Positions 1 through 10,847 of a DNA stretch of 64,000 bases are shown here, one piece after another. The first letter of the stretch is position 1, and each line of letters starts with the position of its first letter. Source of the stretch: Chloranthus sessilifolius (lineage: Eukaryota > Streptophyta > Magnoliopsida > Chloranthales > Chloranthaceae). The notes under the pieces were generated by a model. That model made no database searches, was not told the origin of the DNA, and worked only from the letters and a program-made list of their open reading frames with translations. A program made the translations under genes and the position numbers. The DNA is taken from positions 78,324,671 to 78,388,670 of the forward strand of contig CM037598.1 in assembly GCA_021018995.1 (NCBI GenBank), given 5' to 3'.

Positions 1-410
1 CTCGGTTTGGCAGGATACTACAGAAGGTTTGTGGAGGGCTTCTCCAAGATATCAGGTCCTCTTACACAACTTACGAAGAAGAATACTAAATTTGATTGGA
101 CAGAGGCAGGTGAGCAAAGTTTTGGGAACTCAAGAAAGCGATTGACTCTAGATTACTTGCTATACCATCGAGCGGGGAGGCTTTGCGATATCGATGCATC
201 ATATGGGGGTTTAGGCTATGTGCTTAACCAGAATGAGAGAGTCATTGCTTATGGGTCTAGACAGCTAAAAGACTATGAGAAGAATTATCCGATGCATAAT
301 CTTGAGTTGGGGTTTTTGCTCTGAAGATCTGGAGGCATTACCTTTATGGGGAGACCTTCGATATATTCACCGATCATAAGAGCCTCAAGTATCTCTTCTC
401 ATAGAAGGAG
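1..410 (+). pseudogene. Tekay pol: end of RT and RNase H
   Basis: The stretch opens with [19 protein letters not shown], the classic end of a Ty3/gypsy reverse transcriptase. RNase H follows, with [20 protein letters not shown] and the LEL block. A frameshift near 320 moves the reading to the frame encoding [20 protein letters not shown], and a TAG stop at 402-404 interrupts it before the RNase H tail. The acidic residues expected of RNase H (in DAS, LEL, TDHKS and later VADALS) are still visible, spread over two frames. The product would have degraded the RNA of RNA/DNA hybrids during reverse transcription. Confidence 0.88.
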
Positions 411-1265
411 TTGAATATGAGACTGCGTCGATGGATGGAGTTCTTGAAAGATTATGATTGTACCATCCAGTACCACCCCGGGAAAGCAAACGTAGTGGCA
501 GATGCGTTAAGTCGGAAGTTCTCTGCTCAGTTATCACATCTCACGTCAAGGGTGCGACGATGGCATCTATTGGAAGATGTGGCTCTAAGTAGCATGAGAT
601 TTGACGTAAAAGGTTCAGGTGCGTTAATGGCTACGCTGGTTATTCGTTCCACTCTCTATGAGAACATTCGCAGACTTCAGATGATGGATGATGAACTTAT
701 GGCTATCAGACGGGATGTGATTGGGGGAAGCAAAATAGATTTTTCTATCAAAGATGATGGCACTTTGTTGTTTAGAAACCGGGTATGCGTACCAACTAGT
801 ACTGAGCTTCGGGACACTATTTTGGAAGAGGCTCATAAGTTTATGTACGCTATTCACCCTGGCAGTACTAAGATGTACCAGGACTTAAAGAAAAGCTTCT
901 GGTGGAGAGGTTTAAAGAAAGATGTCGCTGTGTATATCTCGCGATGTCTTGTGTGTCAGCAAGTAAAGGTGGATCATCGAAATCCGGCAGGACTGTTGCA
1001 ACCACTACCGATACCTGAGTGGAAATGGGAGGCCATTTCTATGGACTTTATTTTGGGATTGCCAAGAACATTAAGAAAACACAATGCCATCTGGGTCATT
1101 GTGGATCGATTGACTAAGTCCGCACACTTCCTTCCTTATAATACGTCGTATACCGCCAACAAGCTCGCAGAATTATACATCAAGGAGATAGTTAGGCTGC
1201 ATGGTATACCAGTCAGTATCGTATCCGATAGAGACCCGATATACACATCTCAGTTTTGGCAATGA
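411..1265 (+). pseudogene. Tekay pol: RNase H tail and integrase N-terminal half
   Basis: The open frame of 284 codons starts inside RNase H ([20 protein letters not shown]). A linker follows, then an HHCC zinc finger ([13 protein letters not shown] ... CLVCQQVK, about residues 140-185) and the integrase core with the first two acidic residues in SMDFI and [12 protein letters not shown]. It ends at a TGA (1263-1265) shortly after the second aspartate. In the living family this is one continuous polyprotein, so the stop marks decay. The start at 411 is only the first ATG after the preceding stop and is not a real initiation site. Confidence 0.9.
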
Positions 1266-2094
1266 TTTCAAGAAGGAATGGGCTCTAGGCTTGATTACAG
1301 TTAAACATTCCATCCTCAGACCGATGGGCAGACTAAGAGGGTGAATCAAATTATAGAAGATATGTTACGTACTTGCATGCTAGATTTTCAGGGTCATGGG
1401 ACCAACATTTACCGCTGATCGAGTTCGCCTACAATAACAGTTACCAGGCTAGCATCGGCATGACACCCTACGAAGCTTTGTATGGACGACGGTGCAGGTC
1501 TCCGCTTAATTGGGAAGAAGTGGGTGAGAAACTCATTTTAAGTCCCGAGATCGTGGAGAATACAATCGAGACAGTTCGATTAATCCGTAAGAGACTACGC
1601 ATTGCTCAAAGTCGTCGGAAGAGCTACGCTGATCTAAAAAGGAACCATGTTGAGTTTAAGGTGGGAGATAACGTATTTGTCAAAATCTCTCCTACAAAAG
1701 GCGTGATGCATTTTGGGAAGCGTGGGAAGCTGAGTCCGCGCTATGTTGGACCTTTCGAGGTATTGGGCCGAGTCGGCGAGGTAGCCTATCGAGTAGCCTT
1801 GTCACCGCAGCTATCGGAAATGCACAACGTGTTTCATGTGTCCATGTTACGAAGATATGTTAAGTACCCGACTCACGTATTGGACTACTTCCAAGAAGAC
1901 CTATCCTTGGTTGAGGAACCGATACGAATCTTGGATCGTAAAGAACAAATCTTACGGACAAAGAGCATTCCCTTAGTACTTGTGAAGTGGCGGAACCATT
2001 CTCAGAGGAAGCCACATGGGAGAGTGAAGCGGAGATTCGCGAGCAATTTCCATAACTTTTCGAGTGAAGGTATATTGTAAACTATAGTTATGTA
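1266..2094 (+). pseudogene. Tekay pol: integrase C-terminal half and chromodomain
   Basis: Just after the TGA the sequence still encodes [19 protein letters not shown], which carries the third catalytic acid of integrase. From 1373 a 235-codon frame runs through the C-terminal integrase domain (GMTPYEALYGRRCRSPLNW, GPFEVLGRVGEVAYRVALSP, MHNVFHVSMLRRY) and into a chromodomain-type block (VLVKWRNHS). A one-base shift near 2010 pushes the chromodomain's ATWESEAEIREQFP segment into another frame. The chromodomain is the hallmark of chromoviruses and is thought to steer integration toward marked chromatin. Confidence 0.9.
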
Positions 2095-2699
2095 AGAAAA
2101 CCATACGTACCTTTAAATTCTTGAATTTGCTTCAAAAAAAAAAAGAAAAAAAAAAGAACTTCTTCAAAATCTTCAATGTTAAATTGATTCGTAACATCGA
2201 TGCTTTACATATATACCTATAGCGATCACACAATAAAATCTTAAATGTCATATTTATTCATGCTCGGTTAGAACCGTATGTCTATTGGAACCCGTGTCAT
2301 CAGTTAGAACATGTTACTAGGCATGTGATCATGCTTCTGAATAAGTATTCGATTCTGACATCTGAAATTTCTGCTCAAATAATTACCAAAAGGGTGAGGT
2401 AGGTGTGTGTGCTAGTTTTGTGTCATGGTGAAGTATGTTTCCAGGCACGTGACACTTGGGAAGGTATGCATCCATGTACGGATGCAATCCTCTATGGCAG
2501 TATGGGATGCCACACGCAGTACATCTAGGTTACTACGGATCCCGACCCTTGAAAGCGTGCTTAGTGAAGCCTACCGCATCGCGACCAAAGTTCTTTTAGA
2601 CGTTAGACTGTTGCAATTTTGCTTTATACTGGTGTTAGGATAAGGACTTACCGCAGTTCGGTTTAGCTATCCGTACATTTTCGAGGACGAAAATTCCTA
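2095..2699 (+). other. Tekay 3' non-coding region
   Basis: About 600 bases lie between the chromodomain and the polypurine tract. I see no conserved protein; the 72-codon frame at 2425-2643 resembles nothing I know. The length and position fit the 3' untranslated region of this lineage. Confidence 0.6.
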
Positions 2700-2711
2700 A
2701 GGAGGGTAGAA
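2700..2711 (+). promoter_or_regulatory. Polypurine tract of the Tekay element
   Basis: The purine-rich run AGGAGGGTAGA lies directly before the TGTAAAG that opens the LTR. It is the expected primer site for plus-strand DNA synthesis and fixes the LTR start. Confidence 0.75.
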
Positions 2712-5034
2712 TGTAAAGACCCGTATTTTGAACCCGACGTCACCATTTATTTTGGATTTTTATCTAGATGTGATCGTGCGGATAGATTTTAATTTAGAGC
2801 CCATTTGGACCTTCGTGCGAAAGTTGTGCACCGACCTCGGTGTGGCCGCTCAACACCGGACTTGAGTTTTAAAATTAGAAGTGTATAATACATAAGATGT
2901 GTGTGTGTATTTTACTTTGTGAGCAATCCTATTATAAGAAGGAATTGCATTCCCGTATTATACTAGGTTTTATTAAGAGAGGATAGTTACCCAACCGTGT
3001 GAAACTCCGTCTTCTCTCTTCTTCAATCATCGTAGGAGATCGGTTTAGAAAATCTCCTTCTCTAGAACCCTCTTTGTTGAAAACACTTAAACCTTAGAAA
3101 GAACTTGAATCAACCTTGGATTCGTAGTTGGCTATTGGGAGAGGTTGAGATCATTGGGGGCGTGTTGGAGTTGTCTCTGTGAACTCGTGGGATCGATCGC
3201 GCGCTAATCGCTGAGGAAACCCGTCGGTTTGCTTCAAGCTCCATTCGCTGGACTCATTTCTAATCTAGGAATCCTTAGATTAAAGGTACGCTTAATTAAA
3301 CTTTTGATTAAATCATTAGATTAGCCATGGGTTTTGCTTTGGGATGTATGGGTTTCGATTTCGCGTGTCGTAGCTCGCTCGAGCGAGCTATTATCATCGC
3401 TCGAGTGAGGTATCACCGAACTCCGATATTGCCTTAGTATTTTAGTCATAACTTTTTATCCCAAACTCCGATTGAGACGATTCTTTTTGTGTTGGAAAGC
3501 TAATAGAAAAATCTACAACTTTCATGTTTTGACCAACTCATGGATCAATCGTCTTGATGGTCAAAAATATATGAGAATGTTACATCAAATCGCTCGAGCG
3601 AGCTATTATCATCGCTCGAGCGAGGTATTGCCGAACTCTGACATTGCCTTAGTATTTTAGTCATAACTTTTTATCCCGAACTCTGATTGAGACGATTCAT
3701 TTTGCGTTGGAAAGCTAATAGAAAAATCTACAACTTTTATGTTTTGACCAACTCAATGGATCAATCTTCTTGATAGTCAAAAATATATGAGAATATTACG
3801 TCAAATTCTAGGATTGGCGCAACTTGCCTGTTTTGAATTATTTTTGAGGAAACGCTTAAATAGGTCTATATTATTAGTAATTAGAGTTTATCTTAATGCA
3901 TGAACGTATATTGTGATGTAGATTGAGGGCGAGAGGCCATCAATAGGACTTTGCTTGACTTCGCATAACTCCGAGCTTTGGGTAGGAGAATCTCATCTTT
4001 ACAGTATTTTATTTTAATTCGCATGGATATTTTGAATTAAAATCTTTAAACTTGCATATGCCATTAAAATTACATCTGTAAACTGAAATTGATATGAATG
4101 ACTGAAAATCTAAATCTACCAATCTCAAACTGAATCGCTTAAGCTCAAAAAATCAAATCAAGAACTCGAACTATGTATAAGAGACTTGCATCCGATTTAT
4201 ATTAGTATCTGATTTGTTTTATGATTGACTGAACGGCCCCTCAAAATTCTGAACAATTTTCGCACAAGTTTCCCTCATTACGAGGGGCTTGTTGCATCTG
4301 AAAAGGGTTCATGAACAACGATAGTAGGTAGGGGTTCCGATCGGCTATCTCCCTGCCCTCGAGATATAGTTTACCCGGGAGGCAGTCTAAGTTGAGGATT
4401 AAGTCATGAATTACTGAACTTTGCATATAGAAGTTAGGGAAACTAAGACATCAAACACCGATCTCGTTCTTGAAACTGTTTCACACATTTAGAAATAAAT
4501 CTTACATATGAGTTCTCGCACCTAAATTCATTTATTATCCGCTTATATGTTTGACAAGCTATATTCGATATTTGTTTTGAAACCATATTAGTTAAAGTAA
4601 AATGTCAGATGTCTTTCTTCTATCGAGCTTTGTTGGTTGTGTTCTGTAATCGTGGCTATTTAGGGCTGTGAGACTGATCCTGACTACGTGCCTGAGGAAG
4701 AGCTTGAGGTTCCTCCTGAGGAGTTTTTCCCAGTATAGAACTTACTGATTTTCTTATTTGAGGTGAGAGTTAGACTTGAATTTGTGAGCCCATTTTAGTT
4801 GGATATCATAGTTTTATACTTGACGTTGATTTCTGTTATGAGCCATGTTTCGATGATGGTCGGCCATCATCGGTGGTTCTTTACTTTTAATTGCTTCCGC
4901 ATTTATTTTAGCTATGGATTTTTATTACGCTTTACTCTGATATGTGCCATGTTTGTCCGGCTTATCGTTTATTTGATAGGTTGGCGAACCGGCCTTTCCT
5001 ATACCTGAGGGATTGGAAAAGTCGGGTCGTCACA
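2712..5034 (+). repeat. 3' LTR of the Tekay element
   Basis: The LTR opens with TGTAAAGACCC right after the polypurine tract and closes with GGGTCGTCACA, giving TG...CA ends and 2323 bp. Its last 50 bases (GGCCTTTCCTATACC, then GGGATTGGAAAAGTCGG) recur at the end of the solo LTR at 9760-9807, so the two are relatives. A weak TATA-like TTATAAGAA lies near 2932. A 215-bp tandem duplication with CG-rich palindromes lies at 3375-3804. The 5 bases after the LTR are TTCTC, but the partner TSD is outside the window. Confidence 0.85.
3375..3804 (+). repeat. 215-bp direct duplication inside the LTR
   Basis: Two copies of about 215 bp start at 3375 and 3590. Each begins with TCGCTCGAGCGAGCTATTAT and continues through CGAACTC, GCCTTAGTATTTTAGTCATA and GAAAAATCTACAACTTT. 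They differ at a few percent of positions. Each copy starts with a perfect palindrome centred on CTCGAG (GCTCGCTCGAGCGAGC in the first copy). Confidence 0.85.
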
Positions 5035-5640
5035 TTCTCTCACTCCAAATGTGTCAGATGCAAGCCGCAAATAATAGCTTTAATAAGATTGATTTTTTAT
5101 TGTTACCTCTCTCATTCATCACACAAAATTGCAGCTCTTATTCAATATTCCCCACATCAGCCTTTTAAATTTGAAGCCTAGCAATAATAGACATCCAGAT
5201 CCAGCTAGTGTATTCACATTGGAAGAACAATTGGTCATTGGATTTATGTGCTCCCCAACAAAAAACATATCTAGATATGATAATCATACCTCTTCGACAT
5301 AGATTTTCAACGGTAGCCAGCTTTCTATTGATGCACATCGAAGCACAAAAACTGTCTTTTGGAATTGAGTCCTTCTGCCATATGAATTTGTCCCATTCGA
5401 CCTGAAACTCCCTGATCTCTTATAGCTTCCCAAGCTAATTTAACAGTTAGGTTGCCACTGTTAGAGTTCATCCAAACCAGTTTATCAACACACTGGTTAG
5501 TTGTGCATTGAGGAGATATAATCTCTTCCCAAACCGCCTCCATGTGCAGTGTAGTCATTCCTGGAAGCACCCAGTGTCCATCCACAACAAAATCTTCCAC
5601 TTTGGCTTCTTGTTGAATCCTTGATTGAATCATTAGCCTT
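5035..5640 (-). pseudogene. LINE ORF2: C-terminal zf-RVT region
   Basis: The minus strand encodes a stretch typical of the C-terminal end of plant LINE ORF2, around 5325-5633 (WEEIISPQCTTNQCVDKLVW, then SNSGNLTVKLAWEAI). Closer to 5035 comes a block reading LLFAACI, stop, HIWSERE, the usual end of this domain (a histidine-tryptophan-glutamate signature). Multiple stops are present. The LTR of the Tekay element cuts the LINE right after this block. Confidence 0.75.
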
Positions 5641-7342
5641 CCCCCGTATTTACCACATAATGAATATGGTCCAAGCTAAGGATCAAACCAAAAACTAGCC
5701 GTATGACCATTTCCAATATCAAAGATGATATTTTCATTAATTGTGTCTCGAATTCTCATTAACGGTTTTTAGGACCACGAAAAATTGTTTGGAAGATTAC
5801 ACTTCCAAATAACATTATTGCTAACATAGCGGGCCAACATCCATTTAACTCAGAGAGATTCAAGATTAGAGAGAAGGTTTCAAAATACTTTGATAAGCCC
5901 TGCATCATTCCAATCTCGAAGCCTTCTTATACTCAGTCCACCCTCACTCTTCAGTTTGCAAATCGACTCCCAACTAGCCACGCATAAATGATTTTCCCCA
6001 GTGGGACCATTCTAAAGAAAGTTCACTAGAATCCTTTCTATCTTATCTAGGACTTTCTTGGGCAATAGAAAAGCCCCAGACCAATAAATCTAATAACTAT
6101 TCAAAATAGATTTAATCAATTCTAGTCTTCTGCTTAAGAAAGTAGAAGACTTTTCTAGCCATCAATCCTCGATCTTATCTTCTCTATCAAGGCGCTACAC
6201 AGAGTATGAAAGTCTCGAAGAGAACTGGGACACCAAGATAATTCATAGGCATGTGGCTTTTCGAAAATTCAAGCTCCATACTGATGCTATTGATATTGGT
6301 GCAAGCTTTACTATAAATAATCGAACTTTTGTGCATGGCTATGGTGAACAGTAGTAAAGAAAGGGGACCGCTTTGACGCAACCCACAATTACTTTGAAAA
6401 AAACCTGTAGGAGTGCCATGATATTTACTGAAAACCTAGGACTAGAAATACATTGCTCGATCCAACTACACCAAGTATGGTCAAACCCCAATTGAGCTAA
6501 AATATTTATAATAAAGTCCCATCGAACTTTATCATACGCCTTTTGAATATCAATTTTAGCACAAAAACTCTTAAGGCCATTCTTGAGATAAAAATTCTGG
6601 ATAAGCTCATGTGCCAACAACAAATTTTTAGTAGTCTTCCTCCCCTTGATAAAGGCGGATTGATTTAGGCTTATAAGGCTCGGAAGAACATAAGCTAATC
6701 TATTGGACAAAATCTTGGTAATAATCTTGTACACAAAATTGCATAAAGCAATAGGTCTGAATTTGTCTAATGATTTGATATTATCCTCTTTAGGGATCAA
6801 AGTAAGGAGAGTAGAATTAATTGACTCCAAAATCTTTTTGAAAATAAAAAAATTGCGTACTTTTGTGACCTCTCTCCCAATGATGTCATAGTGATCTTTG
6901 AGGAAATCAGTCGGAACCCATCAGGTCCAGGAGCTTTATTGTTCAATGCCTGCGTAATCACACCAATAATTTCTTCATCCGTAACCTCTCTCGATAATGA
7001 TGCTGCTTTCTTTGGAGTAATTTTGGAACGAAATGGAATCTCTCCAGCTGATGATGGAGAAAAGATATTCTCAAAATAATTGAAAGCTTCCTTCCCAATT
7101 TTTGCTAGGTCAACCACTTTGCTACCATCAGATCTGGTGATCTTATGTATAGTATTGATAGAAATTCTCGAAGGAATAGAAGCATAGAAAAATGTTGTAT
7201 TTCTATCTCCATTGTTAAGTCAATGGGCTTTGACCTTTTGTTGGACAAAATTTTCCTCCATATCTAATTCCTTGCGGTATTATTTAACAACTTGTACTTC
7301 AGCAGTCATGAGATTATCATCCAGAGGTACCCTCTGGATCTG
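5641..7342 (-). pseudogene. LINE ORF2: reverse transcriptase
   Basis: The minus strand from 7342 downward shows the pre-RT linker (GDRNTTFF), the APGPDGF block, then LLTLIPKEDNIKSLDKFRPI, SAFIKGRKTTKNLLLAHELI and AKIDIQKAYDKVRWDFI. These are RT blocks 0-3 of the L1 clade. RQSGPLSLLLF follows, in another frame, and then NYLGVPV. The YADD catalytic block that should lie between these last two is missing: only about 30 residues separate them, so it appears deleted near 6290-6340. From 6180 to 5641 the frame is broken but LINE-like (SKYFETFSLISNLSELNGCW). Confidence 0.85.
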
Positions 7343-7358
7343 ATATTGAATACTATCA
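7343..7358. repeat. Left target-site duplication of the plus-strand LINE
   Basis: ATATTGAATACTATCA here matches ATATTGAATACCATCA at 12319-12334, 15 of 16 bases. The two copies flank the plus-strand LINE, and the minus-strand LINE reads on through them (LDGIQY/LDDSIQYQ). Confidence 0.85.
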
Positions 7359-7397
7359 TCTAGAGGTTCCCTCACAAGAGTAACAACTTGTACTTCA

Positions 7398-7575
7398 TGC
7401 GGTTACTAATGCTCGGGGTAAATCAAACTTTTTGGGTCAGATCTCTGTTGATGGTTGCATCTTTTACGGATCCAGACCAAATCAAGAGTCAAATTGTTTC
7501 CTATTATTGGAACTTGTACTTTGATGAGGGGTGGTCTCGGCTGGAGCTGGATGGGGTCCCATTTTAGTCTATCTC
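7398..7575 (+). pseudogene. Plus LINE: pre-RT linker
   Basis: The frame encodes HAVTNARGKSNFLGQISVDG and then, after a small shift, IKSQIVSYYWNLYFDE and LELDGVPF. These are the usual words just upstream of RT in plant LINE ORF2. The frame continues on the far side of the solo LTR at 9813, which shows the LTR sits inside this ORF. Stops at TAG codons are present. Confidence 0.8.
7571..7575. repeat. Left 5-bp TSD of the solo LTR
   Basis: ATCTC here and ATCTC at 9808-9812 flank the LTR exactly. Confidence 0.9.
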
Positions 7576-7840
7576 TGTAATATCCTTGATATTTTTGACA
7601 TATTTTCATTTACCTCGGTAAGCGTGTCAGAAAATATTGTGGAATAATTTTGATTTTTAATGAATCAGGGCTATGATAAGACAAATGACCAGAGGAATTA
7701 GCCTAGAAAGGTGTACAAGTCATGTACACAATGGCATACACAATAAAGATGTGTTAGTGGTTAGCAAGGAATAAATCCCAAATAAAGTAGATAAGTTAAA
7801 AAGGGTAAAATATCTAGATATTTTGTTGGCTTAGTTTGGT

Positions 7841-7848
7841 TATAAAAG
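7841..7848 (+). promoter_or_regulatory. TATA box of the solo LTR
   Basis: TATAAAAG lies about 265 bases into the LTR, the expected distance for the U3/R border. A CT-rich stretch (TTTCTCTCTCTCTCG) follows about 25-40 bases downstream, as at many plant LTR start sites. Confidence 0.7.
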
Positions 7849-8309
7849 AGAGTGCAAGAGAAGCTTGTTTCTCTCTCTCTCGTTGGAAAAGTCCTAAAGG
7901 AAAACCATTCAAGGTCCCTTTTAATTTCCAGATCTAGGAAGAAAGAGAGCTCCTCCTCCCATCTTGACCATTGATCGCATTGGTGATGATCTTTGGATCA
8001 GTTTAAGCTATTGAAAGGGAAGGATAGAGGAGAAGACATCCATGTGCCTACAAATCTGTGCCAAAGAAGAAGGGTTGATGCCATTGAACCCTTGATTTAG
8101 AAACTGGTTCCGGAGCACAAATCGGTACGAAGGGACCTACCGTTGGGAGCCAAAAAAAAGAGGTATGTATTGAAAATCTCTATATGAAAATCTGTGGAGG
8201 TTTTTGTTTGAAATTAAAAATACATATGTGCAATAAAGAAGAGAGTTAGAGAGATAAAAGATGGGAAAAAGATCTGGGCATGTCAAATTTCACAGCCACA
8301 GAACACAGG

Positions 8310-8460
8310 GAATTCGACTCTCGATTTCCAAATTGACTGTCAAATTGCTGATTTTAGGCCTGATGCAGGATTTGGAAATTCGATGGTCGATTTTGGATTC
8401 GACCATCGAATTTCAAATTCGACCATCGAATTGGAAATCGATGGTCGAATTCTGCCCTGA
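8310..8460 (+). repeat. TCGA-rich inverted motif cluster in the solo LTR
   Basis: Within 150 bases the motif AATTCGATGGTCGA and its reverse complement TCGACCATCGAATT appear about four times in alternating orientation, with further partial copies (GAATTCGACTCTCGATTT). Such a cluster can fold back in RNA. It lies 470-620 bases downstream of the TATA box. Confidence 0.75.
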
Positions 8461-9807
8461 TTTTTGGGTTCGAAAATTTGTTAGATTTTTTCTTCTTGCA
8501 AGCTTCCGGGTTAAATTTTTAGCTTTATATTAACACTAAGGGTGTTAATATATGTAGGTTTTGTCTGTTGGAAGTCCTTGGAGAGGACCGCTTTTGCATG
8601 CTTTTGAAACCGCTTGATTAAGGTAGGGGAATCCAAATCTTCATTTGCATAAATTATAAGCACAAACTATGATAGACGAATTTCTTGAAATGCGTTAATT
8701 CGATGATAATCTGTGCACATAGTATAAACAAAGCATGAATATACGACAACATCAGAAAATTGTAAACATTGTTAGAAATAAGAATCCTTGTGAATCAGAA
8801 CCTCAGCTAAACCTTTTTGAATCAGAATCTCAGTTAATTTTCGAATCAGAATTTCGAATCAGAACTTTGACAATTCAGTATATGTTATAATTAATAAGCT
8901 TTGATATGTATTAGCATTTGCATTTGATTTAGGGTTCATAAGTACGATGCCCTAGATTCTACCAACCGTGTTGACGGTAAAACTTTGGCACAAGTTTCCC
9001 TCATAGCGCAGGGGCTTGTTGCATTTTCGAAATGGGTTCATGAACGACGATGGTCAGTAGGGTCTTCCCATCGGTCACTTAGTCCGCTCTCATGCTATAG
9101 GAAATTTGAGAGATAAAATTAAGTTATAAATTTAAGACAAGAAGCATGCTAAATCAGAATATTTTGAACACTTTGAAACTTACTATCAGTTTTGACTCAG
9201 GATTAGAACTGGAGATTTAAATTTGAAAGCATCTTTTGAAAAAAATCATATCTGATCCGATTCCGTCTTTTGAAAACCAGTACTTATAATAAACTGCAAA
9301 TAGATCTGGCTTCTTCTATTGAGCTTGGCTGTTAGCTCACCCTCGACTATACGTCAGGTCTTTGAGACCGACATTGGGTCAGAGGATCCGGAGGACTCCG
9401 ATTATATTCCAGAGGAGGATTTGGATATACCAGCGGAGGAGTTCTTCCCTTGATCTTTGGATCCTTATTTTTTTTTTTTGGTATTTTGTCTGGATATTAA
9501 TTTTGGAATATTGAGCCCTAGGCTATTATTTTGTCCTTTTGATATCACTAGAGGAACCATTATCGTGAACCTCTATTTTAGGTGATTGGATTGGCCATCA
9601 CCGGTGGTTCTTTTTGGTTCCTCACAGTGATATATTCTTTTGCTATCTGTAGTCTTTTGGTTCTTTTTGAATTATGATATGATGCCTCTGTTCTTTAGAC
9701 CTTTGTTATGTTGCCGGCTTCTGTTTGTTACGGCTTATTGAGAAATCAATAAGTTGATGAACCGGCCTTTCCTATACCTTAGGGATTGGAAAAGTCGGGT
9801 CGTCACA

Positions 9808-9812
9808 ATCTC
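9808..9812. repeat. Right 5-bp TSD of the solo LTR
   Basis: ATCTC, identical to 7571-7575. Confidence 0.9.
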
Positions 9813-10841
9813 TTTGAAGGATAAAGTTGCTATGGAACTGCCGCTTCAGGAGAAAGAGGTTTAGCGAGCTATCAAGAGTAGTGGCAAAAATAAAGCGCTA
9901 GGTCTTGATGGTTTCATGATGAAATTTTATCAGTGTTTTTGGTATCTTCTTAAGGAGGATCTCATGGCTGTGCTTAGGGAGTTTCATGATGGCAGCTACA
10001 TCGGGAGTAGTTGAATTCCACTTTTATTTCGCTCATCCAGAAGAAAGGAGCTAAGGAGCTTAAGGATGTCCGCCCCATTAGCTTCCTCAACTGTCTGTAC
10101 AAAATTGTATCGAAGGTTCTAGCCAATTGTCTTAAGCCGCTCATGGGTAAAGTTATCTCGACAAACCAGGAGACTTTCGTGAAGGGTAGGTAACTTGTTA
10201 ATATGGTTGTTGTGGCTCTCGAGGTGGTGCATTCGGCTCATCGCAACCGTAGCCCCACTGCCCTTTGGAAGGTTGATATGGAGAAGGCCTACGATAGTGT
10301 GAGTTGGGGATGCCTAAATTACATGCTGGGAAGATTTGAGTTCGGGGCTAGGTGGATAAGTTGGATGTGTGTTTTTTACTCGTCAGCTTGGTTCTTGGTT
10401 ATCGTCAACAGGTCTTCGGTGAAGTATTTTAAGAGCTCTAGAGGTTTCAGGCAAGGAGACTCCTTATCCCCATTTTTATTCAACATGGTGGGGGAAGCGT
10501 TGAACGGTCTTCTTTCTCGAGCTCGACGACTCGACTTTATTTTCAGCATTCAAGTGGCCTCCTTTCGTCGTCGCATCGCACATCTCCAATGTGTGGATGA
10601 TACACTTTCATTTTGTAAGGCGAATGTGGTTGAGTTTAGATCTTTGGCAGAGGTTCTCTCTATTTACGAGGCGGTTTCAGGCCAACGAGTTAATCTTCAC
10701 AAGTTGATGGATTTTGGAATCGGGGTTGAGGATCAGATTTTGGTTTGGCTAGCTGACGTGACAGATAGCAGGATTGTGCCCCTTCCCATTTCTTATTTAG
10801 GGCTCTCTCACAGGATTGGTCAGCCTACAACTTTGGCCTAA
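9813..10841 (+). pseudogene. Plus LINE: reverse transcriptase
   Basis: After the solo LTR the frame encodes SLKDKVAMELPLQEKEV, then IKSSGKNKALGLDGF, STFISLIQKKGAKELKDVRP, KVDMEKAYDSVSWGCLNYML, RGFRQGDSLSPFLFNMVGEA and a CVDDTLSFC block. These are RT blocks in correct order for the L1 clade. The catalytic aspartate pair is kept, but the preceding residues are CV rather than the usual FA or YA. Several frameshifts (near 10005 and 10195) and stops (TAG at the VRPI side, TAA at 10839) break it. Confidence 0.9.
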
Positions 10842-10847
10842 GATCCG

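Larger units (their letters stand above)
1..5034 (+). mobile_element. Ty3/gypsy chromovirus, Tekay/Del-type, 3' part
   Basis: This is the 3' portion of an LTR retrotransposon whose 5' LTR, gag, protease and most of RT lie left of the window. The order seen is end of RT, RNase H, integrase with an HHCC finger, a chromodomain, a non-coding stretch, a polypurine tract and a 3' LTR. The integrase-chromodomain order and the wording of the RNase H and integrase blocks match plant chromoviruses of the Tekay/Del lineage. Frameshifts and stops show it is dead. The minus-strand LINE resumes directly after its LTR, so the element inserted into that LINE. Confidence 0.88.
7576..9807 (+). mobile_element. 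Solo LTR of a Tekay-related gypsy element
   Basis: A 2232-bp sequence begins TGTAATATCC and ends GGGTCGTCACA, with TG...CA ends and a perfect 5-bp TSD (ATCTC). No internal domain is attached. The terminal 50 bases resemble those of the 3' LTR at 4985-5034, and CACCGGTGGTTCTTT also recurs (4868-4884 in a variant form). The plus LINE reading frame continues across it. It most likely arose by recombination between the two LTRs of a full element. Confidence 0.93.

Noticed and set aside
2425..2643. 72-codon frame after the Tekay chromodomain
   Set aside because: No similarity I recognise; lies in the expected 3' untranslated region.
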